This document shows positions 1 to 8,741 of a DNA stretch of 64,000 nt, piece after piece; the first letter of the stretch is position 1, and every line of letters starts with the position of its first letter. Made by a program: the position numbers and the translations under genes. Where the stretch lies: the NCBI GenBank assembly GCA_024235755.1, contig JACKLV010000006.1, forward strand, positions 62,001-126,000, written 5' to 3'. The DNA comes from Burkholderiales bacterium (GTDB taxonomy: Bacteria; Pseudomonadota; Gammaproteobacteria; Burkholderiales; Nitrosomonadaceae). The notes below the pieces were generated by a model, which saw nothing but the letters and a program-made list of their open reading frames with translations, did not search any database and was not told the DNA's origin.

Positions 1-1
1 C

Positions 2-1057
2 CACACGCTGTTTCATAAAATTGGTGCATTCGATGCCGAAACGACGCTGGGTATACAGGTACGTAACGATAACATTCAAAATGCCCTGACAAAAACCCAT
101 GCGCAAAAGACGGTCGGCATAACCCGCCAGGATACCGTCTGGGTTACCAGTATTAGTCCCTATCTTGAAAACAGGATCCACTGGCAGAATTGGTTGCGCA
201 CAAGTCTGGGTGTACGTTTTGACGGCTTTCGTTTTGAAGTCAATCGCAGCAATATTCAACAAAACAATGGCACGCGTTACGATGGTCTGGTCAGCCCGAA
301 ATTGAGTATCGTGTTTGGCCCTTGGGCGGATACCGAGCTTTATCTAAACGGCGGTCTTGGTTTTCACAGTAACGACGCACGCGGAATCAATACCCGGATC
401 GATCCGGCAAGCGGCGACGCTGTCGATCGCGCCCATCCGCTTGCGCGCACATACAGCGCTGAGACAGGCATTCGTTCAACCTGGATTCAGGGATTGCAAA
501 GCACGCTGACTGTCTGGTGGATGGATCTCGAGTCCGAACTGGTTTTTGTGGGGGATGCGGGCACTACTGAAGCAAGCCGGCCCAGTCGGCGGTACGGACT
601 TGAATTCACCAACTATTATCAGCCGGTGCACTGGTTGACATTTGATGCGGATTTCAGTTTTTCCCATTCGCGTTTTCGCGACACGGTTATCGGTGAAGGC
701 GATCATGTTCCCAATGCTGTGGAGGCTGTGATTGCGACAGGCGCGACATTTCATGATGTTTTTGGCGGTTTCTACGGTGGGCCCCGGTTGCGGTATCTTG
801 GGCCGCGCGCGTTGAATGAAGACAACTCCAGACGATCGGACGGCACCATTTTGTTGTCTGCTATGCTCGGGTATGAGATTAACAAATCACTGCGCATCCA
901 GGCCGAAGTATTCAATATTCTTGACCGCAAGGATGATGCAATCACCTATTTTTATACGTCAAGATTGCCGGGAGAATCTCTCGCCGGTGTGGATGACTTC
1001 CATTTTCATCCCGTCGAACCAGTGAGCTTCCGAATCGGATTCGTCATCAATTATTGA
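2..1057 (+). CDS. TonB-dependent outer membrane receptor, C-terminal part (cut by window start)
   Basis: The reading frame is open from base 2 to a TGA at 1055-1057, so the gene begins outside the window. About 351 residues are visible. They look like the distal beta-barrel of a TonB-dependent receptor: alternating hydrophobic and polar strands, a GGLGFHSNDARG strand-turn, Y/F-rich strands, the LGPRALNEDNSRRSDG segment and a final strand RIGFVINY with a terminal aromatic residue. Such receptors import scarce metal chelates or other ligands across the outer membrane using TonB-ExbBD energy. The plug domain and TonB box are not visible, so the ligand cannot be read. The genes that follow (TlpA-like, propeller, CopC) suggest a copper-related substrate, which is inference. 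An internal TTG at 194 is not the real start. Confidence 0.8.
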   Translation, partial: HTLFHKIGAFDAETTLGIQVRNDNIQNALTKTHAQKTVGITRQDTVWVTSISPYLENRIHWQNWLRTSLGVRFDGFRFEVNRSNIQQNNGTRYDGLVSPKLSIVFGPWADTELYLNGGLGFHSNDARGINTRIDPASGDAVDRAHPLARTYSAETGIRSTWIQGLQSTLTVWWMDLESELVFVGDAGTTEASRPSRRYGLEFTNYYQPVHWLTFDADFSFSHSRFRDTVIGEGDHVPNAVEAVIATGATFHDVFGGFYGGPRLRYLGPRALNEDNSRRSDGTILLSAMLGYEINKSLRIQAEVFNILDRKDDAITYFYTSRLPGESLAGVDDFHFHPVEPVSFRIGFVINY

Positions 1058-1110
1058 TCAACTGATAGTCAAAATACAGATCTTCCAACGTTAGGATAAG
1101 GAGAAATAGC

Positions 1111-1599
1111 ATGCTATTCCAAAAATCGTTGATAATTTTGCTTCTGACGGCAGGACTTGTAATCCCAGCGCAAGCGGAGAAAATTACGCTCAAACATTTT
1201 ACATCCGGAAGTTACCAGCAGCTGCTAGAAAAGCATGCAGACAAGCCCGTCATGCTGGCGATCTGGTCTACAACATGCGCTTCGTGCCTGGAAAAAATGC
1301 CGCTGTTAAACGAACTGCAAAAAAATCAATCAGATGTCAGAATCATTATGCTTTCTGTCGATGACGCTGCGGATAAAAAACAGGTGCAGGCAATCCTGAC
1401 TGAAAATGGATTGACAGACTTGGAAAACTGGATCTTCGCAGATGAAAATGCACAGCGCCTGCGCTATGAAATCGATCCGCAATGGTTTGGGGAATTGCCG
1501 CGCACGTATTTTCTCAACAGTAATCATGAACGCGAAGGCATCAGTGGCGCCTTATCGTACGAGGATTATCAATCCATTTTTAAAGTGCTCGTAAATTGA
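1111..1599 (+). CDS. TlpA-like periplasmic thioredoxin-fold protein
   Basis: This 162-residue protein starts at an ATG preceded by a good AAGGAG ribosome site at about 1098. Residues 1-22 form a signal peptide ending in AQA. The fold is thioredoxin/TlpA type: the active site is CASC (C56, C59) after a WSTT loop, and the cis-proline region LPRTYFL lies near residue 132. It probably acts in the periplasm as a thiol reductant or metal-site chaperone helper. It lies 53 bp after the TonB receptor and 23 bp before the Asp-box protein, so the three are probably co-transcribed. A role in keeping the CxCC cysteines of the next protein reduced is possible but not shown. Confidence 0.8.
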   Translation: MLFQKSLIILLLTAGLVIPAQAEKITLKHFTSGSYQQLLEKHADKPVMLAIWSTTCASCLEKMPLLNELQKNQSDVRIIMLSVDDAADKKQVQAILTENGLTDLENWIFADENAQRLRYEIDPQWFGELPRTYFLNSNHEREGISGALSYEDYQSIFKVLVN

Positions 1600-1622
1600 T
1601 GGCGCTGTCGGTTATTTGAATC

Positions 1623-2906
1623 ATGACACAAAGCAAAGTAAACAACGGGTATTTGCGGACAGCTACCCTGTCAACCCAGGTGCTTCTAGTTAGCGTCAGC
1701 CTGATATCGCCTGTTAATTCAGTAGAAACCGGCAATAAATTCAAAGCACAATACGCGACATCAACACTGGGTTTGTACGATATTTCAACATTCGACATCT
1801 ATAAAGACAGGCAAAAAATCCATATTTTTGCAGGTGGCAGGCTGTCAAAAAGCGATCCTGCGCTCGTCCTGCGGTATAAGCGGTCAACAGACGGCGGTTA
1901 CAGTTGGACGAATCCCGTCACGATCAGGACGAATGGACAATTACCGGAAATCAACGCCAAACGCGGAAATGATATCCAGCTGGCGGCTAAGGGAGATCAA
2001 TTAGTCGCACTCATGCAAGGAAAAAGCGAATTGCCGGCAATGGGGCCGATGATTTGCCTGTATTCAACAGACAGCGGAGAAAGCTGGCAACTTGGATCGA
2101 ATCCAGCAAAAGATAATGATGGCAGTCAGGCATACATTGACCTAATGGCCGACAAGACTGGAATTTTTCATGCCGTCTGGCTCGAAGATCCGGAAGAAAA
2201 CGGATACCAGAGTCTGCGTTACGCCCGCTCAGACGATGGTGGTAAAAGCTGGAGCCAGCTAAAAACGATTGAAGATTCAACTTGTTCATGCTGCTGGAAT
2301 ACGATAGTGAGCTCTCCGCTTAATCACTTGAATGTCCTTTATCGCAACATGGTACCCAGAGACATGGCATTGATTCAGTCAATTGACGCTGGTACAACCT
2401 GGCAGCAGTTGGGAGCAGTAGGCGATTTCGAATGGCAGTTGAAGGGGTGCCCGCATGTTGGTGGCAGTGCAAACTACGCTAGCAGCGAGGATACGCAGTG
2501 GCTGCACAGCCTTGTCTGGACCGGCACGCTGGAAAAAGCCGGTTTATATCACCTGGCCTCCTCTGACCACGGCTCCACCTGGTCGGAACCCAAACAGCTC
2601 AGCAACACCGGAATCAACGGTGATATCGCGCATAATGGGAGTCATATCGTTGCGGCATGGAATGAACTGGAAGCTGCCGGCATGAGCGTCGTTTACGCCA
2701 TGACAACAGATAACGGCGCAACCTGGTCCAAACCGGTACGATTGGCACAGGCAGACAATGCAGCGACACAACCGAGGCTTGTTTCAACGGAAGACGGCAT
2801 ATTGGCAGTTTGGACCGAAAAACCAGCCAAACAAGCCAGCCGCTTGGCCTGGAAAATAATTGAAACCAAAACAACACATCACATTAAAAGGGAGGAAACC
2901 ATGTAA
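1623..2906 (+). CDS. Secreted six-Asp-box (BNR/sialidase-like) propeller with CxCC motif
   Basis: This 427-residue protein has an N-terminal hydrophobic export segment (about residues 14-34). Six Asp-boxes of the S-x-D-x-G-x-x-W kind occur at about residues 88, 148, 203, 253, 313 and 361, the signature of a six-bladed beta-propeller. Sialidase catalytic residues cannot be assigned, so I do not call it a sialidase. Two cysteine motifs stand out: CSCC at 221-224 and CPH at 276-278. These are plausible ligands for a soft metal such as copper. It sits between a TlpA-like protein and CopC, which fits an extracytoplasmic metal-handling role. Automatic labels such as exo-alpha-sialidase would probably mislead. 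The ATG start has no clear ribosome site. Confidence 0.75.
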   Translation: MTQSKVNNGYLRTATLSTQVLLVSVSLISPVNSVETGNKFKAQYATSTLGLYDISTFDIYKDRQKIHIFAGGRLSKSDPALVLRYKRSTDGGYSWTNPVTIRTNGQLPEINAKRGNDIQLAAKGDQLVALMQGKSELPAMGPMICLYSTDSGESWQLGSNPAKDNDGSQAYIDLMADKTGIFHAVWLEDPEENGYQSLRYARSDDGGKSWSQLKTIEDSTCSCCWNTIVSSPLNHLNVLYRNMVPRDMALIQSIDAGTTWQQLGAVGDFEWQLKGCPHVGGSANYASSEDTQWLHSLVWTGTLEKAGLYHLASSDHGSTWSEPKQLSNTGINGDIAHNGSHIVAAWNELEAAGMSVVYAMTTDNGATWSKPVRLAQADNAATQPRLVSTEDGILAVWTEKPAKQASRLAWKIIETKTTHHIKREETM

Positions 2907-3022
2907 TCACCGCAAATTAAAGTACAAAATCTAACATACTGAATATGATTAACTAATCCCTATTGATTGTTGGCATTCCAGGGCTATCATGTGTACAACC
3001 AATGGGTACGTTGGAGAAAATA

Positions 3023-3427
3023 ATGATACATCATCAAACTTTTTCAACTGTGCTGATGCTTATTGTCTTGATCACGCTCTGTTTGCCTTTGACAGCATCT
3101 GCACACGCAATCCTGGTGGAATCCGAGCCCAAAGCGGAAAGCTCATTGGATAGATCCCCCAGTCAAATCAGCATTTGGTTCAATGAAAATGTAGCCAGTG
3201 AATTCAAAGCACTGGCAGTGATCAATAGCGCAGGAAAACGCGTTGACCATAATGACGTCAAGCAGGCAACGCTGGATCGCTCCCACATTTACGCCACAAT
3301 GCCAAAGCTGCCACCCGACACCTATACCGTTCGCTATCGCGTTATGTCAGCGGATACACATATTGTGACCGGTAGATTCTCTTTCACCGTAATCTCACCC
3401 GACAAAGCCGAGCTTCGAGCAAACTAG
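3023..3427 (+). CDS. copC: CopC-domain periplasmic copper-binding protein
   Basis: The protein has 134 residues from the ATG at 3023, chosen because GGAGA sits six bases upstream and the signal peptide then starts properly. A longer frame begins at a TTG at 2963. Signal peptide residues 1-27 end in ASA, so the mature protein starts His-Ala, as CopC proteins do when the N-terminal histidine binds Cu(II). The C-terminal part carries SADTHIVTG, matching the D-x-H motif of the family, and the fold is the expected small beta-sandwich. CopC binds copper in the periplasm, usually with the membrane protein CopD. No CopD is adjacent; an unknown lipoprotein follows 16 bp later. Confidence 0.88.
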   Translation: MIHHQTFSTVLMLIVLITLCLPLTASAHAILVESEPKAESSLDRSPSQISIWFNENVASEFKALAVINSAGKRVDHNDVKQATLDRSHIYATMPKLPPDTYTVRYRVMSADTHIVTGRFSFTVISPDKAELRAN

Positions 3428-3443
3428 ATAAAAGGAGCCCCTC

Positions 3444-4136
3444 ATGAAAACGTTATTCACTGAAAAACCGTATCTACCTGTGTTATTGATGCTGCTGCTT
3501 CTCTCAGCCTGTAACCGCATCAGTCCTGTGCAACACCATTACAGTACCAATGTCGGCTGTGTTGTTGCCAATGACTTTTATGCAGTTTACTTCAGCGCTT
3601 ACGTTGAACCCGAGAACGGCATCAGCGATCCGGGTGAAATCGACGAATCACTGTATACATCGTATTGTAAAAGTATTCCAAGCACCGGCACTGTCTTCTT
3701 TACGGCAGATCTCATTGATGAAGATCTGAGAGAAATACCCATCAGTCTGCGGCTGGTTGAACAGGAATTGGACGATGCAAACAAGCCATCGGATTACAGA
3801 GATGGCCGTGTTCTGGCAAATGTAAACTCCAGCATTTATTCGCAGGGCACGATTGAAACTCAAGCATTCATCGACAAAAAAGGTCATTACACGCTCTATC
3901 TGATTGTTGGCGAAGAACCCGCATTTGAAGACGATATTCTGAAAATCCCTTTCACTGTCGGCATGGAGACATTTGCAATGCCAATCAGGTATTATGTGAT
4001 CAAAGTAGTCGATCTACTGATGACATTTGTATTCCCGCTATTCATCTTGTTACTGATCATGCTGCCGATGTTGCCAAAATTGCGCTTCTTAACAGTGTCA
4101 AAAATGTTATTCGGCGCACAAAACCGTGAACACTGA
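3444..4136 (+). CDS. Lipoprotein with C-terminal membrane helix, unknown function
   Basis: I do not recognise this 230-residue protein. It begins with a strong ribosome site (AAGGAG before the ATG) and a lipoprotein signal ending LLLLSAC, lipidated at Cys23. The middle is an acidic, beta-rich extracytoplasmic domain with two further cysteines (near 38 and 73). Residues about 188-213 form one long hydrophobic membrane segment, followed by a short basic tail, so it is probably anchored at both ends. It follows copC by 16 bp and is closed by a terminator, so it is the last gene of the cluster. It takes the place where CopD is often found, but it is not CopD-like because it has only one internal membrane helix. 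Confidence 0.65.
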   Translation: MKTLFTEKPYLPVLLMLLLLSACNRISPVQHHYSTNVGCVVANDFYAVYFSAYVEPENGISDPGEIDESLYTSYCKSIPSTGTVFFTADLIDEDLREIPISLRLVEQELDDANKPSDYRDGRVLANVNSSIYSQGTIETQAFIDKKGHYTLYLIVGEEPAFEDDILKIPFTVGMETFAMPIRYYVIKVVDLLMTFVFPLFILLLIMLPMLPKLRFLTVSKMLFGAQNREH

Positions 4137-4231
4137 TCTGCCTGAAAGTTATTTATCTGTTTGACCGATAAGGAAAATTCTCATCGGCTAAACCAAAATA
4201 ATCCGGAAACAGGAAAATTTATAATGATATC

Positions 4232-4262
4232 CGGACGCAGTGACAGCCTGCGTCCGATTTTC
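4232..4262 (+). terminator. Hairpin terminator after the copper-type cluster
   Basis: CGGACGCA at 4232-4239 pairs perfectly with TGCGTCCG at 4249-4256 across a nine-base loop, followed by ATTTTCT. It lies 96 bp after the last plus-strand gene. It supports an operon end here. The rest of 4137-4424 shows no gene. Confidence 0.75.
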
Positions 4263-4424
4263 TCGAAACTATAAACGCCAGGGTGAAGAGAAACTGTTGC
4301 TTCCCCTTTCTGGCAAAGATAAGCTGGACTTCCGAAGAGTCAATAGCCTGAAGTATTGCCGACATACTAAAAATTCATAGAACAGAACAAATCGTACAGA
4401 AATTGCGACAATACCCTAGAGCCT

Positions 4425-6638
4425 TCATTGGTGCTTCCGTCTGGCCACCGTCACGCCGGTGAGCTCCTCCAATAACGCCAACACCCGGTTCAGTTGCTTG
4501 ATTTCTTTGATTTCAAGTGTTAACTGGATATTTGTCATGCCACGGCGGCTTTGGGTATTCATCGCGATTGCGTTCACATTTTCCCGCGACAAAATTTCCG
4601 AAATATCGCGCAGCAACCATTGCCTTTCATGCGCCCTAATTTCCACATCCACCGGAAGGGCTTTGTCATGCACTGTCCCCCAGTCCGCCACAACCTTACG
4701 CTCGGCATTTTTCCGCAATAACTGCGGCAAGTTCGGGCAATTCTGGCGATGGATGGAAATACCGTGTCCGTGCCGAGTGACAAAACCGACGATTGGATCG
4801 GGCGGAACAGGTTTACAACATTTAGCCAGTACAGTAAGTAGCCCGTTGACACCGTTGATGAAAACATCGCCGCCTGCTTGTCGGGCAACCGAATGCTGCG
4901 ATGTTTTTTTGTCTACCAACGCATCCGGCTGCGTAATTGCAGACGGTTTTCTGCCGGTCAACACCGTTTCTAGCTGGCGTTGACTGATCTCACCCTTAGC
5001 GACAGCGGCGAAAAAATCATTCTGACGCGAAAAATCCAATTGCGCGGCAAGCTTATCCAGGCTCATTGCCGTTGCGCCGTGGCGCTGCAGCAGTTTTTCC
5101 ACTACAGCCCTGCCTTGCGCCAAGGTTGTTTTAAATGCCTGATGGTTGAACCATTGCCTGACTTTGGCTCGCGCACGCGCACTTTTCAGATAACCCAGCG
5201 CGTCGTTCAACCAATCACGGCTGGGTCCGCCCGATTTGGCCGGCAGGATTTCCACTTTCTGCGCGTTCTGCAACAGATAATTCAACGCAACCATAACGCC
5301 ATCGACTTTTGCGCCACGGCAGCGGTGCCCAAGATCGGTATGCACATGATAAGCAAAATCCAGCGGTGTCGCGCCTTTCGGTAAAGCAATCACGTTCCCC
5401 TGCGGCGTTAGCACATAAACCGAATCCTCAAATAACGCGGTTTTAAAATGTTCAGCCAATTCGCCATTGTCCGAAACATCGTCCCTCCACTCCAGAATCT
5501 GCCGCAACCAGGCGATCTTTTCCTCGTAACGCGCGTCACGCGTCGATCCTTCCTTATAGCGCCAGTGCGCGGCAACGCCCAGTTCGGAATAACGATGCAT
5601 TTCATGCGTGCGGATCTGAATTTCCACCGCCTTGCCTTCCAGTCCGGTAACGGCGGTATGCAATGAGCGGTATCCATTGCTCTTGGGTCTGGCAATATAA
5701 TCATCAAATTCTTTCGGTATCGGCGTCCACAGGCTGTGCACAATGCCCAGCGCCGCATAGCAAGCCGCTACATCGTCCACCAGAATACGTACCGCGCGTG
5801 CGTCGTAAATCTGGCTAAAATCGAGATTCTTGCGTTGCATCTTCTTGTGGATACTGTAAATATGCTTGGGACGGCCGTTGACCGCAGCACGGATACCCGC
5901 CTGTTGCAGCGCGTTTTGAAGTTCCGCAACCGTTGCGGCAATATACTGTTCGCGGCTGACGCGCGTTTCTTCCAGCAGGCGAGCTATTTCTCTATATCGC
6001 TCAGGCTCAAGTATGCGAAAAGACAAATCTTCCAGTTCCCACTTAATCTGCCATAAGCCCAACCGGTTGGCCAGCGGCGCAAAGATATCCATCGTTTCCA
6101 ACGCAATATCCGCACATCCGGAAATACCGGCTGAAACCACATAGCGCATGGTCTGCGCGCGGCTTGCAAGCGCAATAATCACCACACGGATGTCTTCCGC
6201 CATCGCCAGCAGCATTTTACGCAATGCTTCAACCTGCGTAACGTGCCTAGCCGCATCATTTCTGAAACCCAGTGCCTTGAAATGCCCGATACGCCCCATA
6301 CGCGCGACGCCTGCCACCAAATGCCAGATCGCCGGATTAAAATCGTTTTGCAATCGTTCTGCGCAATCATCCAGATAATCAGGCAGCACATGCAGAACCC
6401 CGGCCACCAGCGTATCCATATCGACCTTCAACGCAGTCAGTATCGATGCCGTCCCAAGCACATGCTGCATCACCGGCTCGCCCGATGATAGGCACTGTCC
6501 GTCACAGTGTTGCAAAACGTACTCCAACGCACTCCTTAGCCGCGTCTGAGCACTGGTTGGAAGCCGTGTCGCCACCGACGTAAGCCAGGAAGCGACTTCC
6601 ATTTCACCGGTGCCGGAAACATGCGTCGAAGTAATCAT
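4425..6638 (-). CDS. relA: RelA-type (p)ppGpp synthetase
   Basis: The protein has about 737 residues, normal for RelA/SpoT. The start is taken as the ATG at 6638; a TTG three codons upstream is possible. The N-terminal hydrolase domain is degenerate: where active enzymes have H-D-x-x-E-D, this one reads HVLPDYLDD, so hydrolysis is unlikely. The synthetase domain has EFDDYIARPKSNGYRSLHT. The ExDD form is typical of monofunctional RelA, whereas bifunctional SpoT has RxKD. A TGS domain (ALPKGATPLDFAYHVH) and a C-terminal ACT domain follow, with a CCKPVPPD zinc-finger-like segment between them. It makes the alarmone on stalled ribosomes. A separate SpoT would be expected elsewhere in the genome. 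Confidence 0.92.
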   Translation of the reverse strand: MITSTHVSGTGEMEVASWLTSVATRLPTSAQTRLRSALEYVLQHCDGQCLSSGEPVMQHVLGTASILTALKVDMDTLVAGVLHVLPDYLDDCAERLQNDFNPAIWHLVAGVARMGRIGHFKALGFRNDAARHVTQVEALRKMLLAMAEDIRVVIIALASRAQTMRYVVSAGISGCADIALETMDIFAPLANRLGLWQIKWELEDLSFRILEPERYREIARLLEETRVSREQYIAATVAELQNALQQAGIRAAVNGRPKHIYSIHKKMQRKNLDFSQIYDARAVRILVDDVAACYAALGIVHSLWTPIPKEFDDYIARPKSNGYRSLHTAVTGLEGKAVEIQIRTHEMHRYSELGVAAHWRYKEGSTRDARYEEKIAWLRQILEWRDDVSDNGELAEHFKTALFEDSVYVLTPQGNVIALPKGATPLDFAYHVHTDLGHRCRGAKVDGVMVALNYLLQNAQKVEILPAKSGGPSRDWLNDALGYLKSARARAKVRQWFNHQAFKTTLAQGRAVVEKLLQRHGATAMSLDKLAAQLDFSRQNDFFAAVAKGEISQRQLETVLTGRKPSAITQPDALVDKKTSQHSVARQAGGDVFINGVNGLLTVLAKCCKPVPPDPIVGFVTRHGHGISIHRQNCPNLPQLLRKNAERKVVADWGTVHDKALPVDVEIRAHERQWLLRDISEILSRENVNAIAMNTQSRRGMTNIQLTLEIKEIKQLNRVLALLEELTGVTVARRKHQ

Positions 6639-6954
6639 ATAGATCAAATTATGGAGTTATTGTGTTTATTCATATCAGCAGACAGCATTGCCATGACAGA
6701 CGTTCACTGGATTTAATCGGCTAAATACGCAGGCACATAAAAGAATTGATATCACAGAGAGAACGATGGACTGTAAATGAATCTGTGTAACTTGCCTAGC
6801 TTATACATACTCATCCACAATTCATTATAGACAACTTGCTGTAGGCTGATAAAACGTTGACCTGGTCAGGCCCTATGAAGCTATCTGACCAACGGCACTG
6901 TAAAACGGATTCCGCTTGAACAATATCCAGCCATTCCTTATCATCGGCTGCAAG
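6639..6954. other. Divergent intergenic region relA/trmJ
   Basis: These 316 bases separate two divergently read genes and should hold both promoters. I see no convincing paired -35/-10 boxes, hairpin or small gene. Confidence 0.5.
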
Positions 6955-7689
6955 ATGAACGCATCCCCTCTGGACAACATTCGTATCGTGCTCAGCCATA
7001 CCAGCCATGCCGGCAATATTGGCGCGGCGGCGCGCGCAATGAAAACCATGGGATTGCAATCGCTGTATCTGATTAACCCCCGGTCCTTTCCGGATAAAGA
7101 AGCCGATATCCGCGCGGTCAGCGCACGGGATTTGCTCGGTAAAGCGAAAGTTTGTAGCAGTATCGACGAAGCGTTGGACAATACGGTGTTGGCGGCGGCG
7201 TTAACGTCGCGCTCACGCGAACTTGAACATGAAACATACGACGCGCGTGCTGGGGCGAAAATTTTGCTGGAACATGCACAATCCCATCCAGTTGCGGTCG
7301 TATTCGGGACGGAAACGTCTGGATTGACAACCACCGAAGTCAGCAAATGCACATTGAAGATTGTCATTCCAACCAATCCGGATTACGCTTCGCTTAACCT
7401 GGCCAGTGCGGTACAGGTCATGGCGTATGAATTGCGCATGGCGCTAGCGCAAGCCGAACTCGCCAAACCGCTGCAGACCGAACCGGCCACGCTGGACGAA
7501 ATCGAGTTGTTCTATCGGCATCTCGAACAGATCATGGTCCAGGTCGATTTTCTGAATCCGCAACAGCCCAAAAAGCTGATGCAGCGCCTTCGCCGGTTGT
7601 ACGCGCGCGCGCGGCTGGAGAAGGAGGAAGTCAATATACTGCGCGGAATCTTGAAAGCCGTCGAGAAACGTTTATCCGGCAAAGCATAA
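6955..7689 (+). CDS. trmJ: tRNA Cm32/Um32 methyltransferase TrmJ
   Basis: The protein has 244 residues from the ATG at 6955, where the conserved start MNASPLDNIRIVL begins. A longer TTG frame starts at 6916. It is a SPOUT-family RNA methyltransferase: the N-terminal HTSHAGNIGAAARAMKTMG motif and the trefoil-knot segment VFGTETSGL...IPTNPDYASLNLASAVQ bind AdoMet and tRNA. TrmJ methylates the ribose 2'-OH of residue 32 in several tRNAs. The basic C-terminal helix (LMQRLRRLYARARLEKEE) is the usual family extension. It stands alone between relA (divergent) and argB (convergent). Confidence 0.92.
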   Translation: MNASPLDNIRIVLSHTSHAGNIGAAARAMKTMGLQSLYLINPRSFPDKEADIRAVSARDLLGKAKVCSSIDEALDNTVLAAALTSRSRELEHETYDARAGAKILLEHAQSHPVAVVFGTETSGLTTTEVSKCTLKIVIPTNPDYASLNLASAVQVMAYELRMALAQAELAKPLQTEPATLDEIELFYRHLEQIMVQVDFLNPQQPKKLMQRLRRLYARARLEKEEVNILRGILKAVEKRLSGKA

Positions 7690-7767
7690 AGTGTTTAATC
7701 GCCGCTTAATGACACAATCCGTGACATAATCCGGCTTTGCGCCAGTTTCACAGGTGCAGACATTCGG

Positions 7768-8655
7768 CTACTGGTTCCGGATCAAGGTACCGACCCCTTG
7801 ATCGGTCAGAATTTCCAGCAACAACGCGTGCTCCACGCGCCCGTCGATAATATGACACGACTTGACGCCTTTTTTGACCGCTTCCAGCGCAGAACCGATT
7901 TTCGGCAGCATACCGCCGGAAATGGTGCCGTCGGCAAACAATTCGTCAACTCTCTGCGCCGACAGTCCAGTCAATAGCTGCCCGTCCTTGTCCAGCACGC
8001 CGGAAGTGTTGGTCAACAGGATCAGTTTCTCGGCGCGCAGGATTTCGGCCAGCTTGCCTGCAACCAGATCGGCGTTGATGTTATACGATTCGCCGTTCTC
8101 GCCGACACCGATCGGTGCAATCACCGGAATGAAATCCTGGCTGTCGAGCAGGGCGATCAATGACGGGTCGACCGACTCGATTTCACCGACCTGGCCGATG
8201 TTGATCCATTCGCCAATTTTCTCGCGATCCTTGACGAGCATTTTCTTGGCGCGGATAAAGGCGCCGTCCTTGCCTGTCAGGCCGACAGCCTTACCGCCCT
8301 GGCGATTGATCAGGTTGACGATGTCTTTATTGACCGATCCGCCCAGTACCATCTCCACCACATCCATGGTTTCCGCATCGGTAACCCGCATGCCCTGTAT
8401 AAACTCGCCCTGCTTGCCTACGCGCTTGAGCATTTGATCGATTTGCGGACCGCCGCCGTGAATGATCACCGGGTTCATGCCGACCAGCTTCAGCAACACG
8501 ACATCGCGCGCAAAACCCTGCTTGAGATTTTCTTCGACCATAGCGTTGCCGCCGTATTTAATGACGATGGTTTTGCCGTGAAAACGCTGGATATATGGCA
8601 GCGCCTCGGCCAGAATTTTGGCTTTATCGCGGGCACTGGATTGTGAAATAGACAT
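7768..8655 (-). CDS. argB: Acetylglutamate kinase
   Basis: This 295-residue enzyme phosphorylates N-acetyl-L-glutamate in the second step of arginine synthesis. The amino acid kinase motifs are present: VIKYGGNAM near residue 34, IIHGGGPQI near 68, and the nucleotide-binding TNTSGVLDKDGQLL and GGMLPKI stretches near the C-terminus. The ATG at 8655 is preferred because the protein then begins MSISQSSARDKAKILAEALPY as in beta- and gammaproteobacterial ArgB; a 16-residue longer frame exists. It follows the PilI gene in the same direction after an 86-bp gap. Feedback control by arginine is known in the family but cannot be read here. Confidence 0.95.
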   Translation of the reverse strand: MSISQSSARDKAKILAEALPYIQRFHGKTIVIKYGGNAMVEENLKQGFARDVVLLKLVGMNPVIIHGGGPQIDQMLKRVGKQGEFIQGMRVTDAETMDVVEMVLGGSVNKDIVNLINRQGGKAVGLTGKDGAFIRAKKMLVKDREKIGEWINIGQVGEIESVDPSLIALLDSQDFIPVIAPIGVGENGESYNINADLVAGKLAEILRAEKLILLTNTSGVLDKDGQLLTGLSAQRVDELFADGTISGGMLPKIGSALEAVKKGVKSCHIIDGRVEHALLLEILTDQGVGTLIRNQ

Positions 8656-8741
8656 GATCACCCTACCGACACATTCGATTATAGTTAACGATATACATTC
8701 CAATCATTTACGCTGTTTGATTCGCGGCCAGCAGTCTGCGC

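Noticed and set aside
7862..8437. Plus-strand open frame (191 codons) opposite argB
   Set aside because: Low-complexity S/P/T-rich translation opposite a clear kinase gene.
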